Source: Snodgrassella alvi wkB2
Lineage (GTDB): Bacteria; Pseudomonadota; Gammaproteobacteria; Burkholderiales; Neisseriaceae
Assembly: GCF_000600005.1 (NCBI RefSeq)
Contig: NZ_CP007446.1
Coordinates: 1,948,894 to 2,012,893, forward strand
Reading direction: 5' to 3'
DNA length: 64,000 bases
Numbering within the stretch: position 1 is the stretch's first letter; each line of letters opens with the position of its first letter. The position numbers and the translations under genes were made by a program. A model generated the notes under the pieces. It did no database searches. It had not been told where the DNA came from and saw only the letters and a program-made list of their open reading frames with translations. Positions 27,681-39,041 of the stretch are shown in pieces.

Positions 27681-28772
27681 ATGAGTTTGAAATGTGGCAT
27701 TGTGGGTTTACCCAATGTAGGCAAATCTACCCTGTTTAACGCCCTTACCCAGTCTGGTATTGAAGCTGCCAATTATCCTTTCTGTACTATTGAGCCTAAT
27801 GTCGGTATTGTTGAAGTGCCGGATGATCGCATGGAAGAACTGGCTAAAATCGTTAATCCCAAACGAACCCAGCCGGCCATCGTTGAATTTGTCGATATTG
27901 CCGGACTGGTAGCCGGAGCCAGTAAAGGCGAAGGTCTGGGTAATCAGTTTCTGGCCAATATCCGTGAAACTGATGCCATCGTAAACGTTGTGCGCTGCTT
28001 TGATGATGATAACATTGTGCATGTTTCCGGAAAGGTAGATCCGATTTCGGATATTGAAGTCATTGGTACCGAGTTGGCACTTGCAGATTTGGCCAGTGTA
28101 GAAAAAACCATCATACGCGAAAGCAAAAAAGCCAAATCCGGTGATAAAGAAGCACAAAAACTGGTGGCCATTCTGGAACGCTTACAACAACATCTACTTG
28201 AAGGTAAACCCGTACGCTCGGCAGGACTCGATCAGGATGAGCTAACACTGATTAAACCTTTATGTCTGCTTACTGTAAAACCGGCAATGTATGTAGCCAA
28301 CGTAGCTGAAGACGGCTTTGATAACAACCCGCATCTGGAACGTCTGCAACAACTGGCGGCACATGAAAATGCACCTGTTGTTGCACTATGTGCAGCAATG
28401 GAAAGCGAAATTGCCGATCTGGATGAGGCTGATAAAGCCGAATTTCTGCAAGAAATGGGTTTAAAAGAACCAGGGCTGAATCGCCTGATTCGCGCCGGCT
28501 ACGACTTACTCGGTTTGCAAACCTATTTTACTGCCGGCGTTCAGGAAGTCAGAGCATGGACCATCCATAAAGGCGATACAGCCCCTCAGGCTGCCGGTGT
28601 TATTCATACCGATTTTGAACGTGGTTTTATCCGTGCTCAGGTTATTGCTTACGAAGATTTCATTGCCTGCGGAGGTGAAGCCAAAGCTAAAGAGGCCGGT
28701 AAAATGCGTGCTGAAGGCAAGGAATACATCGTAAATGATGGTGATGTAATTCATTTTCTGTTTAACGTATAA
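27681..28772 (+). CDS. ychF: Redox-regulated ATPase/GTPase YchF
   Basis: Universally conserved Obg-family nucleotidase (Ola1/YchF), associated with ribosomes and stress responses. The 363-residue protein has G1 [15 protein letters not shown], the [12 protein letters not shown] switch region, the DIAGLV G3 motif, a coiled-coil insertion around residues 130-170 and a C-terminal TGS domain. It ends in the typical [21 protein letters not shown] lies before the ATG. It is a single gene bounded by the tRNA-Met gene upstream and a terminator at 28786. Confidence 0.96.
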   Translation: MSLKCGIVGLPNVGKSTLFNALTQSGIEAANYPFCTIEPNVGIVEVPDDRMEELAKIVNPKRTQPAIVEFVDIAGLVAGASKGEGLGNQFLANIRETDAIVNVVRCFDDDNIVHVSGKVDPISDIEVIGTELALADLASVEKTIIRESKKAKSGDKEAQKLVAILERLQQHLLEGKPVRSAGLDQDELTLIKPLCLLTVKPAMYVANVAEDGFDNNPHLERLQQLAAHENAPVVALCAAMESEIADLDEADKAEFLQEMGLKEPGLNRLIRAGYDLLGLQTYFTAGVQEVRAWTIHKGDTAPQAAGVIHTDFERGFIRAQVIAYEDFIACGGEAKAKEAGKMRAEGKEYIVNDGDVIHFLFNV

Positions 28773-28785
28773 CCATTAATCTCTT

Positions 28786-28823
28786 TAAACCAGCTATATT
28801 CTTATCCAGAATGTAGCTGGTTT
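28786..28823 (+). terminator. Terminator of ychF
   Basis: TAAACCAGCTA / TAGCTGGTTTA 11-bp stem with an inner ATTC/GAAT stem, starting 14 nt past the ychF stop codon. The U-tract is short, which lowers confidence slightly. Confidence 0.7.
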
Positions 28824-29225
28824 ATGCATTTCGGTTAATAATAAATTTATTTTTTAGCCTGACATATCGAATCCCATCGGTTCGGTTATCTAAACTATCT
28901 GCCGGCAACCAATAAAAATCAGCCTTGATATTGATTATCCATATGATTTATCTATTATAAATATCACCATACCAATTTATAAACAGAAACTGAAAAAGTA
29001 TTTCCGGCCACTACCAAACTAATGAATTATCTATTTATTACAACCACAAATGCAGCAATAAACAAATCGTGTAAAATAATGCATCATTATTATTAGGCGG
29101 TAAAACAGACTAACCACCCAAAACCAGCAAAAATATGATATTGCTATTTTGTTTTTATGAGCAGTCTGAGCCAGACAAACTTTATTTTAGCCAATTTATT
29201 TAATTTGAAAGAACAAAATCCAACC
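28824..29225. other. AT-rich spacer upstream of tyrS
   Basis: No ORF apart from an in-frame 23-codon extension of tyrS starting at 29157, judged not translated as part of it. I see no T-box-like motif or strong hairpin. The tyrS-argG promoter should be here but was not pinpointed. Confidence 0.3.
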
Positions 29226-31884
<2,659 letters not shown>

Positions 31885-31901
31885 AAATCTATCATTTCTA
31901 G

Positions 31902-31935
31902 AACCGGATAATATTAATTTATTATCCGGTTTTTT
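31902..31935 (+). terminator. Terminator of argG
   Basis: Perfect 12-bp stem AACCGGATAATA / TATTATCCGGTT with a 6-nt loop followed by a T-run, 17 nt past the stop codon. Confidence 0.9.
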
Positions 31936-31979
31936 ATTTACTCACATAATAAATTGCAACAATAAATAATACGATTTAA

Positions 31980-32317
31980 TTATTTATCAAAGAACAAACC
32001 GTATCTATAGTAGCCCCCGGCTGTACCAGAATTAATATATGCTAAATGATTAGAAGGTAGTAAAATCCATGCTTCTTCAATATTATCTTCCTCTCTGAGA
32101 TACCGCGAACAGTATTCCTTACTGTTAATTTCCTTTTTACTATAGCTTGTTCCGCTAATTCCTACTTGTCGCGAAACAGCTTCAACCAACCCATCGGGCT
32201 TTTTATATTGTTATAAGAAAGAATATTTGTTAATTCATCCTTTTTGGAATGAGAAGAAATATAAAATTTTTCAAAGATAACTAATAGAAAAATAAAACTA
32301 TTGTTATCTTTATTTTT
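31980..32317 (-). pseudogene. Decayed small gene of unknown function
   Basis: On the minus strand, 31980-32212 encodes a readable C-terminal segment (KKPDGLVEAVSRQVG to YRYGLFFDK), but it begins after a stop with only a TTG at 32189. A second frame, open from 32317, reads FIFLLVIFEKFYISSH and joins it smoothly if one base is added at the five-T run 32200-32204. The upstream frame has no start codon and overlaps the end of the neighbouring gene. The parsimonious reading is a gene broken by a one-base deletion and lacking its 5' end. The family is not recognised. It could be a remnant related to the adjacent 32310-33407 gene cassette. Confidence 0.45.
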
Positions 32318-33407
32318 CTACCCAACTTAAATATTGTGACCAGCCCGGATCAAATTCGCACTCAATTTTAACTGAAAGGGTTTTATACTGGTCTGCCAGA
32401 CGTTGTGCCAATGCGATAGCTGATTGTTTATCCTGTACATGCCATAACATGGTTCTTACGCCCTGATAAAAGGTATTTTGACAATGAATGCCCTGTTTAT
32501 TAAATCGTAGAGCCGGATTAATAGTATCTTCTAGCTCATAAACCAGAGATAAATTTTCCTTACTATCCACATCGGCTGTTATAGTTAAAGCATAGCAATA
32601 ATTGAAATCACCTACCAATACATCGGCTGTCTCATTTCTTTGCACAAGTCTTTTGTTATCAGGATCATTTTGATCAATGATTTCAAATACATTCCATCTA
32701 TCCTCTTTATCAGAAAGAGGAAAAATACCTGTATGCTTTAATTTATCTTGCCATAACTGATCAAACACCGTTACAAATTCAATAAGAGGTACAGCGGCTG
32801 CCTCTTTGGGAATTTCTAAAAAGTTGACACACCCGATTTTAATAGAAAAATCATATTCTCCTAATGCATGATCAAGCAAGATAAATGCAGTCGACTGGGC
32901 GATTTGCTTCTTCTCTTCAGGAATAGTTTTACCAAACGCAATTTCCAAAGAGATTTTGCGATATTCTTTATGATGATAAATCAATAAATCAGCCGGGCTC
33001 AATGAAAGAGAATGATCATGATGCGTTATAGAGAATGCATCCAGATTTTCAATCCGCGTCCTAAATGCTTCTATTTCAAAAAAATTCAGATCCGGTGCAT
33101 TTTTAACGATTCGTATCACCAGCTCAAACAGCTCAATTCGGCCTTCAGCCGTAAAAATTATTTTATGATGTTTTTTATCTCCTCGTGTAAGCTCAGCAAT
33201 AACATTTAATTGATTATCTATTAAAAGATTATTGAGATTTTCCATGATAGAGATTGGCTCTAGCGTATTAAATGTTTGCTCAGATGCTTTTACCTGTGTC
33301 CAGAATGTTTGAATAGCAACAGATATTTTATCTGGAGCGATTGATTTATCTTGTACTGATTGAATATCAGAATTTGATTTTTTTCTCCAGAATTTTTTAA
33401 AAAACAT
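32310..33407 (-). CDS. Unknown protein, DUF695-like character
   Basis: A soluble 365-residue protein of unknown function. The region LNVIAELTRGDKKHHKIIFT followed by ELFELVIRIVKNAPDLNFFE resembles uncharacterised proteins annotated with a DUF695-type domain. The last ~60 residues (TMLWHVQDKQSAIALAQRLA) look like a separate small alpha/beta module. No signal peptide or membrane segment, although the N-terminus is basic (FFKKFWRKK). The start at 33407 has an excellent Shine-Dalgarno (GGGGGAG) 4 nt upstream; an in-frame start at 33440 does not. It is AT-rich, flanked by a decayed gene and long spacers, so probably accessory. The family call is from memory and tentative. Confidence 0.6.
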   Translation of the reverse strand: MFFKKFWRKKSNSDIQSVQDKSIAPDKISVAIQTFWTQVKASEQTFNTLEPISIMENLNNLLIDNQLNVIAELTRGDKKHHKIIFTAEGRIELFELVIRIVKNAPDLNFFEIEAFRTRIENLDAFSITHHDHSLSLSPADLLIYHHKEYRKISLEIAFGKTIPEEKKQIAQSTAFILLDHALGEYDFSIKIGCVNFLEIPKEAAAVPLIEFVTVFDQLWQDKLKHTGIFPLSDKEDRWNVFEIIDQNDPDNKRLVQRNETADVLVGDFNYCYALTITADVDSKENLSLVYELEDTINPALRFNKQGIHCQNTFYQGVRTMLWHVQDKQSAIALAQRLADQYKTLSVKIECEFDPGWSQYLSWVEK

Positions 33408-33980
33408 AAAGCTCCCCCTTAATTGATTGATAAAAACCATACCAGATAAGTGCCTGAGTATAAGTTAAAAATTGGTCATATTTTTCTTTTATCATAATTT
33501 TTATGATATATATCAGGCTATAAATAAATTTTCATTTATACAATATCTTAATGATGAATGATAGTTTATAACATATATAAATCATATACTTGACTGAATT
33601 CAATCCACAAACGAGCAAAAAAATAAAGATCAATTCAAGTTTTTTAGCCATATGAAGACATAAACACATATTTTGACAGGCTTAGCACTACCAATCTTTG
33701 ACATGACAGCATAAAAACTTGATATAGTGTCTGGGGCTATTTTATGGGATACAGAAATTAATCAATTTAATTTAATTAGGAAAGAAATTAACTATTGTAA
33801 GAAATATATATTCAGCTTACCTTGAAAAACTATAGTATAGATAAATAGTACAAATAAATCATTTTAAATAAATAATGGAAAATATCAACATATTATCCTA
33901 TAAATAGGATCTACCTAATCCTGATAAAAATGGAATATATCAATATTAATTCAGATAAACAAATACAAACGGAAAATATA
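33408..33980. other. Long AT-rich spacer before the PhyH-type gene
   Basis: No ORF besides the alternative start of the next gene at 33930. A plus-strand promoter candidate is TTGACA (33698-33703) with GATATA/TATAGT at 17-19 nt spacing (33721-33728). This would give a leader of about 245 nt, which contains the palindrome ATCCTATAAATAGGAT (33895-33910). Confidence 0.4.
33698..33728 (+). promoter_or_regulatory. Candidate sigma-70 promoter for the PhyH-type gene
   Basis: A perfect -35 TTGACA followed after 17 nt by GATATA, or after 19 nt by TATAGT. It is the best promoter match in the spacer. Confidence 0.45.
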
Positions 33981-34658
33981 ATGAAAATACGTGATTATTT
34001 TGAACATAATGGTTACGCAGTTATCAATGATTTAATTACTCCTCAGCAATTAACAGATATAGAACAACAATTAGAACAGATTAATTTAACTACTGCCGGC
34101 AGTCGTGAGCTTCTGACACAACCATGGTGTCAGATACTTGCTAACAATTTGAAAAATAATACTCAGCTTACTTCCTTGCTCCCAATAAACCCGGTGGCTA
34201 TCCAATGCACATTATTCAAAAAATCTACCGATAAAAACTGGCTGGTACCTTTACATCAGGATTTAAGCATAGCAGTCAGACATCAGTTTTCTGATACTCA
34301 GTTTACTGGCTGGTCTCATAAACAAAATATGTTATTTGTACAACCTCCTGCACAATATATGCAGCAACTGGTAGCTGTGAGGCTACACATAGATGATTGC
34401 CAGCACGAGCATGGTCCGCTTAAAGTAGTTGCCGGTACTCATCAGTATGGAAGAATCAATGAATCAACGCTACCACAGCTTCGAGACCAAAAAGGCGAGC
34501 AGGAATGTACCCTGTCGAAAGGAGGAGCTGTTATCATGCGACCACTTATTGTGCATTCTTCCTCAAAAGCTATTCAGACTAATGGCAGACGGGTACTACA
34601 CTTTTTATACGCGCCCGGAGATTTGGCTGAAATTATTCCTTTTCAATTCTGTATTTGA
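33981..34658 (+). CDS. Phytanoyl-CoA dioxygenase (PhyH) family protein
   Basis: Probable Fe(II)/2-oxoglutarate-dependent oxygenase of 225 residues; the substrate is unknown. The metal triad is visible as His92-x-Asp94 (VPLHQDLSIAV) with distal His192 (RPLIVHSSS). Arg203/204 in NGRRVLHFLY is placed to bind 2-oxoglutarate. The segment GPLKVVAGTHQYGRI is typical of PhyH proteins. I prefer the ATG at 33981 (MKIRDYFEHNGYAV, the usual family opening) to one at 33930. It stands alone between an unknown gene and a lipoprotein gene, with AT-rich flanks and a long leader, so the context gives no pathway. Bacterial relatives modify secondary metabolites, amino acids or phosphonates. Confidence 0.82.
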   Translation: MKIRDYFEHNGYAVINDLITPQQLTDIEQQLEQINLTTAGSRELLTQPWCQILANNLKNNTQLTSLLPINPVAIQCTLFKKSTDKNWLVPLHQDLSIAVRHQFSDTQFTGWSHKQNMLFVQPPAQYMQQLVAVRLHIDDCQHEHGPLKVVAGTHQYGRINESTLPQLRDQKGEQECTLSKGGAVIMRPLIVHSSSKAIQTNGRRVLHFLYAPGDLAEIIPFQFCI

Positions 34659-34859
34659 TTCTCTCAGCACAACTACTCAGGATTCAGATATAACTCATTT
34701 CAAAACGAATACTATTAATTTTTATAATAAATTTAATCTATTGAAAGCAAAAAATACATATTTATTATTCATTAAATCAAATACGTTTAATTACTTAACT
34801 TATTTGATAAATAATTTGATTATATCCTCCATCAGGCAGATATCTGGAGTTTATCAATA

Positions 34860-35657
34860 TTAAATATCTGCCAGGGAACAATTGCGCTGCCATAAAGAGG
34901 TTTTACAGCGTAAATGACCAATATACTGTAATGGATATAATGGTACAACTGAAGGGATATCACCGGCACGCATATGTAATAAATCCCCGGGAGCAACCCA
35001 TTCAGCCGGCGTTTTGGTTAAAGGCAATCCTGCATAATTATAGGCAGCGACAACCAGTTGCGAACAAAAGTAACGATCTGAAGAAAAAGGCGTTACCTGT
35101 ACTACAGCCATGGTATTCAGGCACAAATGGCGAAAAGCTCGCGGAATAACTGGCAATTCACACACTTTACGGGTAACTGTATAAGGTGTCTGCTTGATAA
35201 TCCCCATATAATTATATTTCCCGCCAGCCTCTGCTCTGGCAAATTCACGGATTTTTTCAGCCTGTAAATCATTCAGCTGCGGATGGCGATAAACGGCCAG
35301 TAACGGACTTTCATCAACGCTTTCAGCCAGAGACATAATATGCACACCACCACCCACGGCTTCTGCTATTTCTCCATCTCCTAAATACAAAAATGCATGG
35401 CTAACCGAAGTATTACCAAACAAGCGCAAAACACGGGAATTGAGACTTGAGTCGGCAGAAAATAAAATATCACCTCTTTGTAAATCCATCGGCTGAACCA
35501 ATACTACTCCTGTCTGTGGCGCAGTATTTTGTCGCTGAAATTTTACTGATACATGTTTTTTTTCACCCGAAACATTAGGAACTCGCTGAAACTGTGCGGT
35601 ACAGGCAAAAAGTAAATTACAGCATAAAATTAAAAACAGGAATTTAAAAAATTTCAT
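34860..35657 (-). CDS. Lipoprotein with permuted papain-like (YaeF/YiiX type) amidase fold
   Basis: A 265-residue predicted lipoprotein: the signal peptide ends in the lipobox LLFAC with lipidated Cys19. The body matches the permuted NlpC/P60 superfamily. The sequence LQRGDILFSADS leads to His87 in SVSHAFLYLGDGE, and the catalytic Cys198 comes later, in DRYFCSQLVVAAY, the reverse order of normal NlpC/P60 enzymes. Such proteins (E. coli YaeF, YiiX) are envelope hydrolases of poorly defined substrate, possibly peptidoglycan or lipid amides. There are no operon partners, as it is isolated by AT-rich spacers on both sides. Confidence 0.82.
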   Translation of the reverse strand: MKFFKFLFLILCCNLLFACTAQFQRVPNVSGEKKHVSVKFQRQNTAPQTGVVLVQPMDLQRGDILFSADSSLNSRVLRLFGNTSVSHAFLYLGDGEIAEAVGGGVHIMSLAESVDESPLLAVYRHPQLNDLQAEKIREFARAEAGGKYNYMGIIKQTPYTVTRKVCELPVIPRAFRHLCLNTMAVVQVTPFSSDRYFCSQLVVAAYNYAGLPLTKTPAEWVAPGDLLHMRAGDIPSVVPLYPLQYIGHLRCKTSLWQRNCSLADI

Positions 35658-36014
35658 AGATGAAATGATTTTATATTTTACTGAATACTTATCATTAAAT
35701 AGATTTAATGTTTACTTAGTTATAAATGAATATGCCATTTTTATTTATATATTATTTGTATATTCGAAAAACCGTTACTATTAAAAATAATGAACAAATA
35801 ATTCATATCAATCATATTTTATTTTTACCAACATGCATATTAACACTTTATTAATAATTATTCACTTATATGAGAATATTTTAAAGTAATACAATTCTGA
35901 TGATTTTAAATTGATACCAGCTCATCCAACCTATTATTGTCAAATAAAACTATCAATTTTCTATACAAAGGATATACAGATATTCTGATTTCTTTAAAAT
36001 TTTTATTGGCATAA
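35658..36014. other. AT-rich spacer between the lipoprotein gene and rmpM
   Basis: No ORF, no tRNA, and no hairpin other than the rmpM terminator at its right end. It must contain the promoter of the lipoprotein gene on the minus strand; several TATAAT-like hexamers make the choice arbitrary. Confidence 0.3.
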
Positions 36015-36041
36015 AAAAACCCTGCTTTAAGCAGGGTTTTT
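36015..36041 (-). terminator. Terminator of rmpM
   Basis: AAAAACCCTGC / GCAGGGTTTTT 11-bp stem with a TTTAA loop and flanking A and T runs, 22 nt beyond the rmpM stop. Confidence 0.9.
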
Positions 36042-36063
36042 CATCAATATAAAATTAGAAAAA

Positions 36064-36792
36064 TTATCTAACTTTTTTAGCTACCTGAGTGCGGATTTTC
36101 ACATCTACACGGCGATCAGGTGCAATACATTCGATTAAAGCAGTACGTTTCTTAGCAGCTGAAACTTTCTTGCCTAATTTAGCAACTTCACGCTGACAAG
36201 TTTCAGTCATGCGGGCTTCAGATTTACCCAAGCCGACTGCTGAAATTTTCCCAGCAGGAACGCCTTTAGAAACCAGATACTGAGCAACAGTATTAGCACG
36301 ACGATCAGACAAAGTCTGATTATAAGCATCTGAACCTTTAAAGTCGGTATGACCTTCAACACGTACAACCTGTACGCTGCTGTCTGCCAGACGGGTAGCC
36401 AACTGATCCAGAGTATCGATCGCTTCAGGACGCAGGGTAAATTTATCAAAGCCAAACAGGAAGTTAGCAGACAAAGATACTGTTTCATCAACAAATTTAG
36501 GTGCTTCTGGAGCAGCCTGTGCAATTGGGTGACCACAATTGTTACCCAGAGTTGGTTCTTGATCGTTGTTGAAACGGTTCTTCACACATTCAGGTGTACC
36601 ATCGGCACCATTTTCGCGGGTGACGATAATTTCGCCAGTTCCTTTTTCAGGAGCAGAACTGGTAGTATAGCCATTGTAAGCACCAGCAGGTTCACCGGTC
36701 CAGTCGGCACCCGGTACAACACCATTGGCAAAAGCGGCAGTTGAAGCAGCCATAGCAACGATCAATGCGCTCAATTTTAGCTGTTTGGTCAT
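36064..36792 (-). CDS. rmpM: OmpA-family outer-membrane protein, RmpM (class 4) type
   Basis: Periplasmic or outer-membrane-associated protein that links porin complexes to peptidoglycan. The 242-residue precursor has a signal peptide ending AAFA, then a short linker. The C-terminal OmpA-like domain (about 95-205) contains [32 protein letters not shown] and [10 protein letters not shown]; the Asp and Arg of TLSDRRA bind diaminopimelate in relatives. There is no N-terminal eight-stranded barrel, so this is the neisserial RmpM arrangement rather than E. coli OmpA. GAGGGA precedes the ATG. Two porin genes at 11-14 kb supply the likely partners. Confidence 0.92.
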   Translation of the reverse strand: MTKQLKLSALIVAMAASTAAFANGVVPGADWTGEPAGAYNGYTTSSAPEKGTGEIIVTRENGADGTPECVKNRFNNDQEPTLGNNCGHPIAQAAPEAPKFVDETVSLSANFLFGFDKFTLRPEAIDTLDQLATRLADSSVQVVRVEGHTDFKGSDAYNQTLSDRRANTVAQYLVSKGVPAGKISAVGLGKSEARMTETCQREVAKLGKKVSAAKKRTALIECIAPDRRVDVKIRTQVAKKVR

Positions 36793-36913
36793 GTTATTCC
36801 CTCATCAAAAAATTTGTTATGTGCTGATTCAGCCTGAAATTCGTCTGATCAATACACAAATACCATTTACAGGCCGCTCAAACCGGGCGGGTAGCTTGGT
36901 AAATCAAGTCTAT

Positions 36914-36943
36914 ACTATAAAAAACCGCAGCATAAACTGTCAA
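36914..36943 (-). promoter_or_regulatory. Strong sigma-70 promoter of rmpM
   Basis: On the minus strand TTGACA (36938-36943) and TATAGT (36914-36919) are separated by 18 nt, the nearest to consensus seen in the window. The predicted leader is about 115 nt. Confidence 0.75.
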
Positions 36944-37258
36944 TATGCAAACTACCAAGGCGAAGCTGCTAGACGACCCGCTTCCTAACTGTGCATCATG
37001 CCTAAAAAATAGCTTTGTGTCACTTATTTACAACTAAATTCACGCGTTTACCCTAATTAAGTTGCATGAAAACAACAAGCAAGCTTCTATTATCTTAAGG
37101 GTCTGCTACAGGTGGATTAACGTGTAAAAATGTTAAGCTTAGAGTGAAAGTGTTCCATGTCAGAATGGGTAAATTGAGTTATGATGCAGATAAAGAAGCT
37201 TTTTTGTTGTATTTGAGCGACAGTTAAAAACTCCAAACCTAAAAGGGGCTGAAATACT
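36944..37258. other. Spacer between rmpM and cysB
   Basis: No ORF. Contains upstream sequence of both divergent genes. AAAGGGGC, about 8-15 nt before the cysB ATG, is the ribosome site. I see no clear CysB-type or other palindromic operator. Confidence 0.35.
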
Positions 37259-38209
37259 ATGAAGCTGCAACAGTTACGTTATGCAGTTGAAGTTTATCGT
37301 CAGAATCTGAATGTTTCAGAAGCAGCGGAAGTACTGTTTACTTCTCAGCCTGGTATTTCCAAGCAAATACGCATGCTGGAAGAAGAACTGGGCGTACGGT
37401 TATTTATTCGCCACGGGAAACGCATGGTTGCAGTGACAGCTCCGGGAAAAATTGTTCTGGAAACTGCCGAGCGGATTTTACGTGAAGTACAGAATATTAA
37501 AAGTATTGGTACAGAATTTGCCGACCAGAATATTGGATCCCTGACCATTGCCACCACACATACATTGGCCCGATATGCTCTGCCAAAAATTATCTCAGCG
37601 TTTGTTGAATGTTATCCGCAGGTACAGCTGAGCATCCATACAGCCAGCCCTAAAGCCATTAGTCATATGGTGCTGGAGGGAGAAGTAGATTTTGCCATTG
37701 GTATGGAAATGGAAAGTGAGCATCCTGAATTACGCAAATTGAGCTGTAAAGCCTGGAATCGCAGTATCGTAGTTCCTGATAATCATCCTCTGCTTGATTT
37801 AAAGCGGCCATTACGGCTCGAAGACATAACAGCTTATCCGCTCATCACTTATGATATTGCTTTCGCTGAACAATCTAAAATCGCCCGTGCTTTTACTCAG
37901 GAAGGCTATCAGTTACCTAGAGTTAAACTGGCTTCAGCCGATACGGATGTCATTAAAACTTATGTTGCTCAGGGACTGGGTATCGGATTGCTGGCCACCA
38001 TGGCTTTTGACAGTAAACAAGATGAAGGTTTACAGCAGATTAGTGCAGAACATCTGTTTGAACCTTCCTTTATCCAGATAATACTCAGACAGGATGTTTA
38101 TCTGCGTGGTTTTGGCTATGAGTTTCTGGCCTTATTCGCTCCTGGGTTAACACGGTCGCGGATTGAATCTGCCCTGTATTCTTCTTACGAAGAAGATTTT
38201 TCAATTTAA
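37259..38209 (+). CDS. cysB: LysR-type regulator CysB
   Basis: Transcription factor for sulfate assimilation and cysteine synthesis genes, responding to acetylserine in relatives. The 316-residue protein has the N-terminal winged helix MKLQQLRYAVEVYRQNLNVS with recognition segment FTSQPGISKQIRMLEEELG, then the substrate-binding domain (TTHTLARYALP, GLGIGLLATMAF). The opening and TTHTQARY-like segment are the hallmarks of CysB rather than a generic LysR protein. AAAGGGG lies upstream of the ATG. Single gene, sharing a bidirectional terminator with the convergent fab cluster; cysE at 26317 is a plausible functional partner. Confidence 0.9.
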   Translation: MKLQQLRYAVEVYRQNLNVSEAAEVLFTSQPGISKQIRMLEEELGVRLFIRHGKRMVAVTAPGKIVLETAERILREVQNIKSIGTEFADQNIGSLTIATTHTLARYALPKIISAFVECYPQVQLSIHTASPKAISHMVLEGEVDFAIGMEMESEHPELRKLSCKAWNRSIVVPDNHPLLDLKRPLRLEDITAYPLITYDIAFAEQSKIARAFTQEGYQLPRVKLASADTDVIKTYVAQGLGIGLLATMAFDSKQDEGLQQISAEHLFEPSFIQIILRQDVYLRGFGYEFLALFAPGLTRSRIESALYSSYEEDFSI

Positions 38210-38231
38210 TAGTATTTATCCCCGATACAAA

Positions 38232-38269
38232 ACAAAGCCATTTTTATCAGATGATAAAAATGGCTTTGT
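38232..38269. terminator. Bidirectional terminator between cysB and fabG
   Basis: ACAAAGCCATTTTTATC / GATAAAAATGGCTTTGT, 17-bp perfect stem with a 4-nt loop between two convergent genes, 22 and 17 nt from their stop codons. Confidence 0.88.
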
Positions 38270-38286
38270 AAATACTTTAACTGATA

Positions 38287-39030
38287 TCAGGGCATCAGCA
38301 TTCCGCCGTTCACATGCAGCGTCTGTCCGGTAATGTAACGAGCTTCTTCACTAGCCAGAAACAAAACTGCGGCGGCCACATCTTCTACAGTTCCAAAATG
38401 ATTCAATGCCGTTTGCCCAGCAAAAAAATCACGCTGCTCTTGCGGTAAAACTTTTGTCATATCGGTTTCGATAAAACCAGGAGCTACACAATTTACGGTA
38501 ATCCCGCGCGAGCCCACTTCTCGCGCCATTGATTTACTGAATCCGACTAATCCGGCCTTGGCAGCAGCATAATTAGCCTGACCGGCATTACCGATAAAAC
38601 CAACTACAGAAGTTACATTGATAATCCGACCCCAGCGTGCTTTCATCATACTGCGAGTGACTGCTTTGCTGGCACGGAAAGCAGATTTCAGATTAATTTG
38701 CATGATTTCATCCCATTCTGATTCTTTCATGCGCATCAGCAAATTATCACGGGTAATACCGGCATTATTAACCAGTATGGCAATATTACCGATATTACTT
38801 TCAATGTCGGCAATCAGATTTTCAATACTGTTTTCTTCAGCGATACGTAATTCCCGCCCTTCTCCGCCAAAATCAGCCAGTGCTTCATTGATGCTAGTCA
38901 CACCTGCAGCAGAAGTGGCTGTACCAATTACTTTAGCACCTTTTTCTGCCAGAAAACGGGCAATAGCGGCGCCAATTCCACGGGTAGCACCAGTTACCAG
39001 CGCAATTTTACCTGTTAAATCCTGATTCAT
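38287..39030 (-). CDS. fabG: 3-oxoacyl-ACP reductase
   Basis: NADPH-dependent reduction of beta-ketoacyl-ACP in fatty-acid elongation. The 247-residue short-chain dehydrogenase has the cofactor motif TGATRGIG (14-21), NNAG (88-91), and the catalytic set Ser141, Tyr154, Lys158 in VTSVVGF and QANYAAAKAG. Ends in the usual YITGQTLHVNGGMLMP. It lies 11 nt after fabD and closes the minus-strand cluster PRT-plsX-fabH-GT-fabD-fabG. Confidence 0.96.
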   Translation of the reverse strand: MNQDLTGKIALVTGATRGIGAAIARFLAEKGAKVIGTATSAAGVTSINEALADFGGEGRELRIAEENSIENLIADIESNIGNIAILVNNAGITRDNLLMRMKESEWDEIMQINLKSAFRASKAVTRSMMKARWGRIINVTSVVGFIGNAGQANYAAAKAGLVGFSKSMAREVGSRGITVNCVAPGFIETDMTKVLPQEQRDFFAGQTALNHFGTVEDVAAAVLFLASEEARYITGQTLHVNGGMLMP

Positions 39031-39041
39031 AACTTATTCCT

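Noticed and set aside
31980-33407. Toxin-immunity or contact-dependent inhibition cassette
   Set aside because: The unknown protein is soluble and has no toxin delivery domain, repeat or secretion signal nearby; the small neighbour is decayed. Nothing specific supports it.
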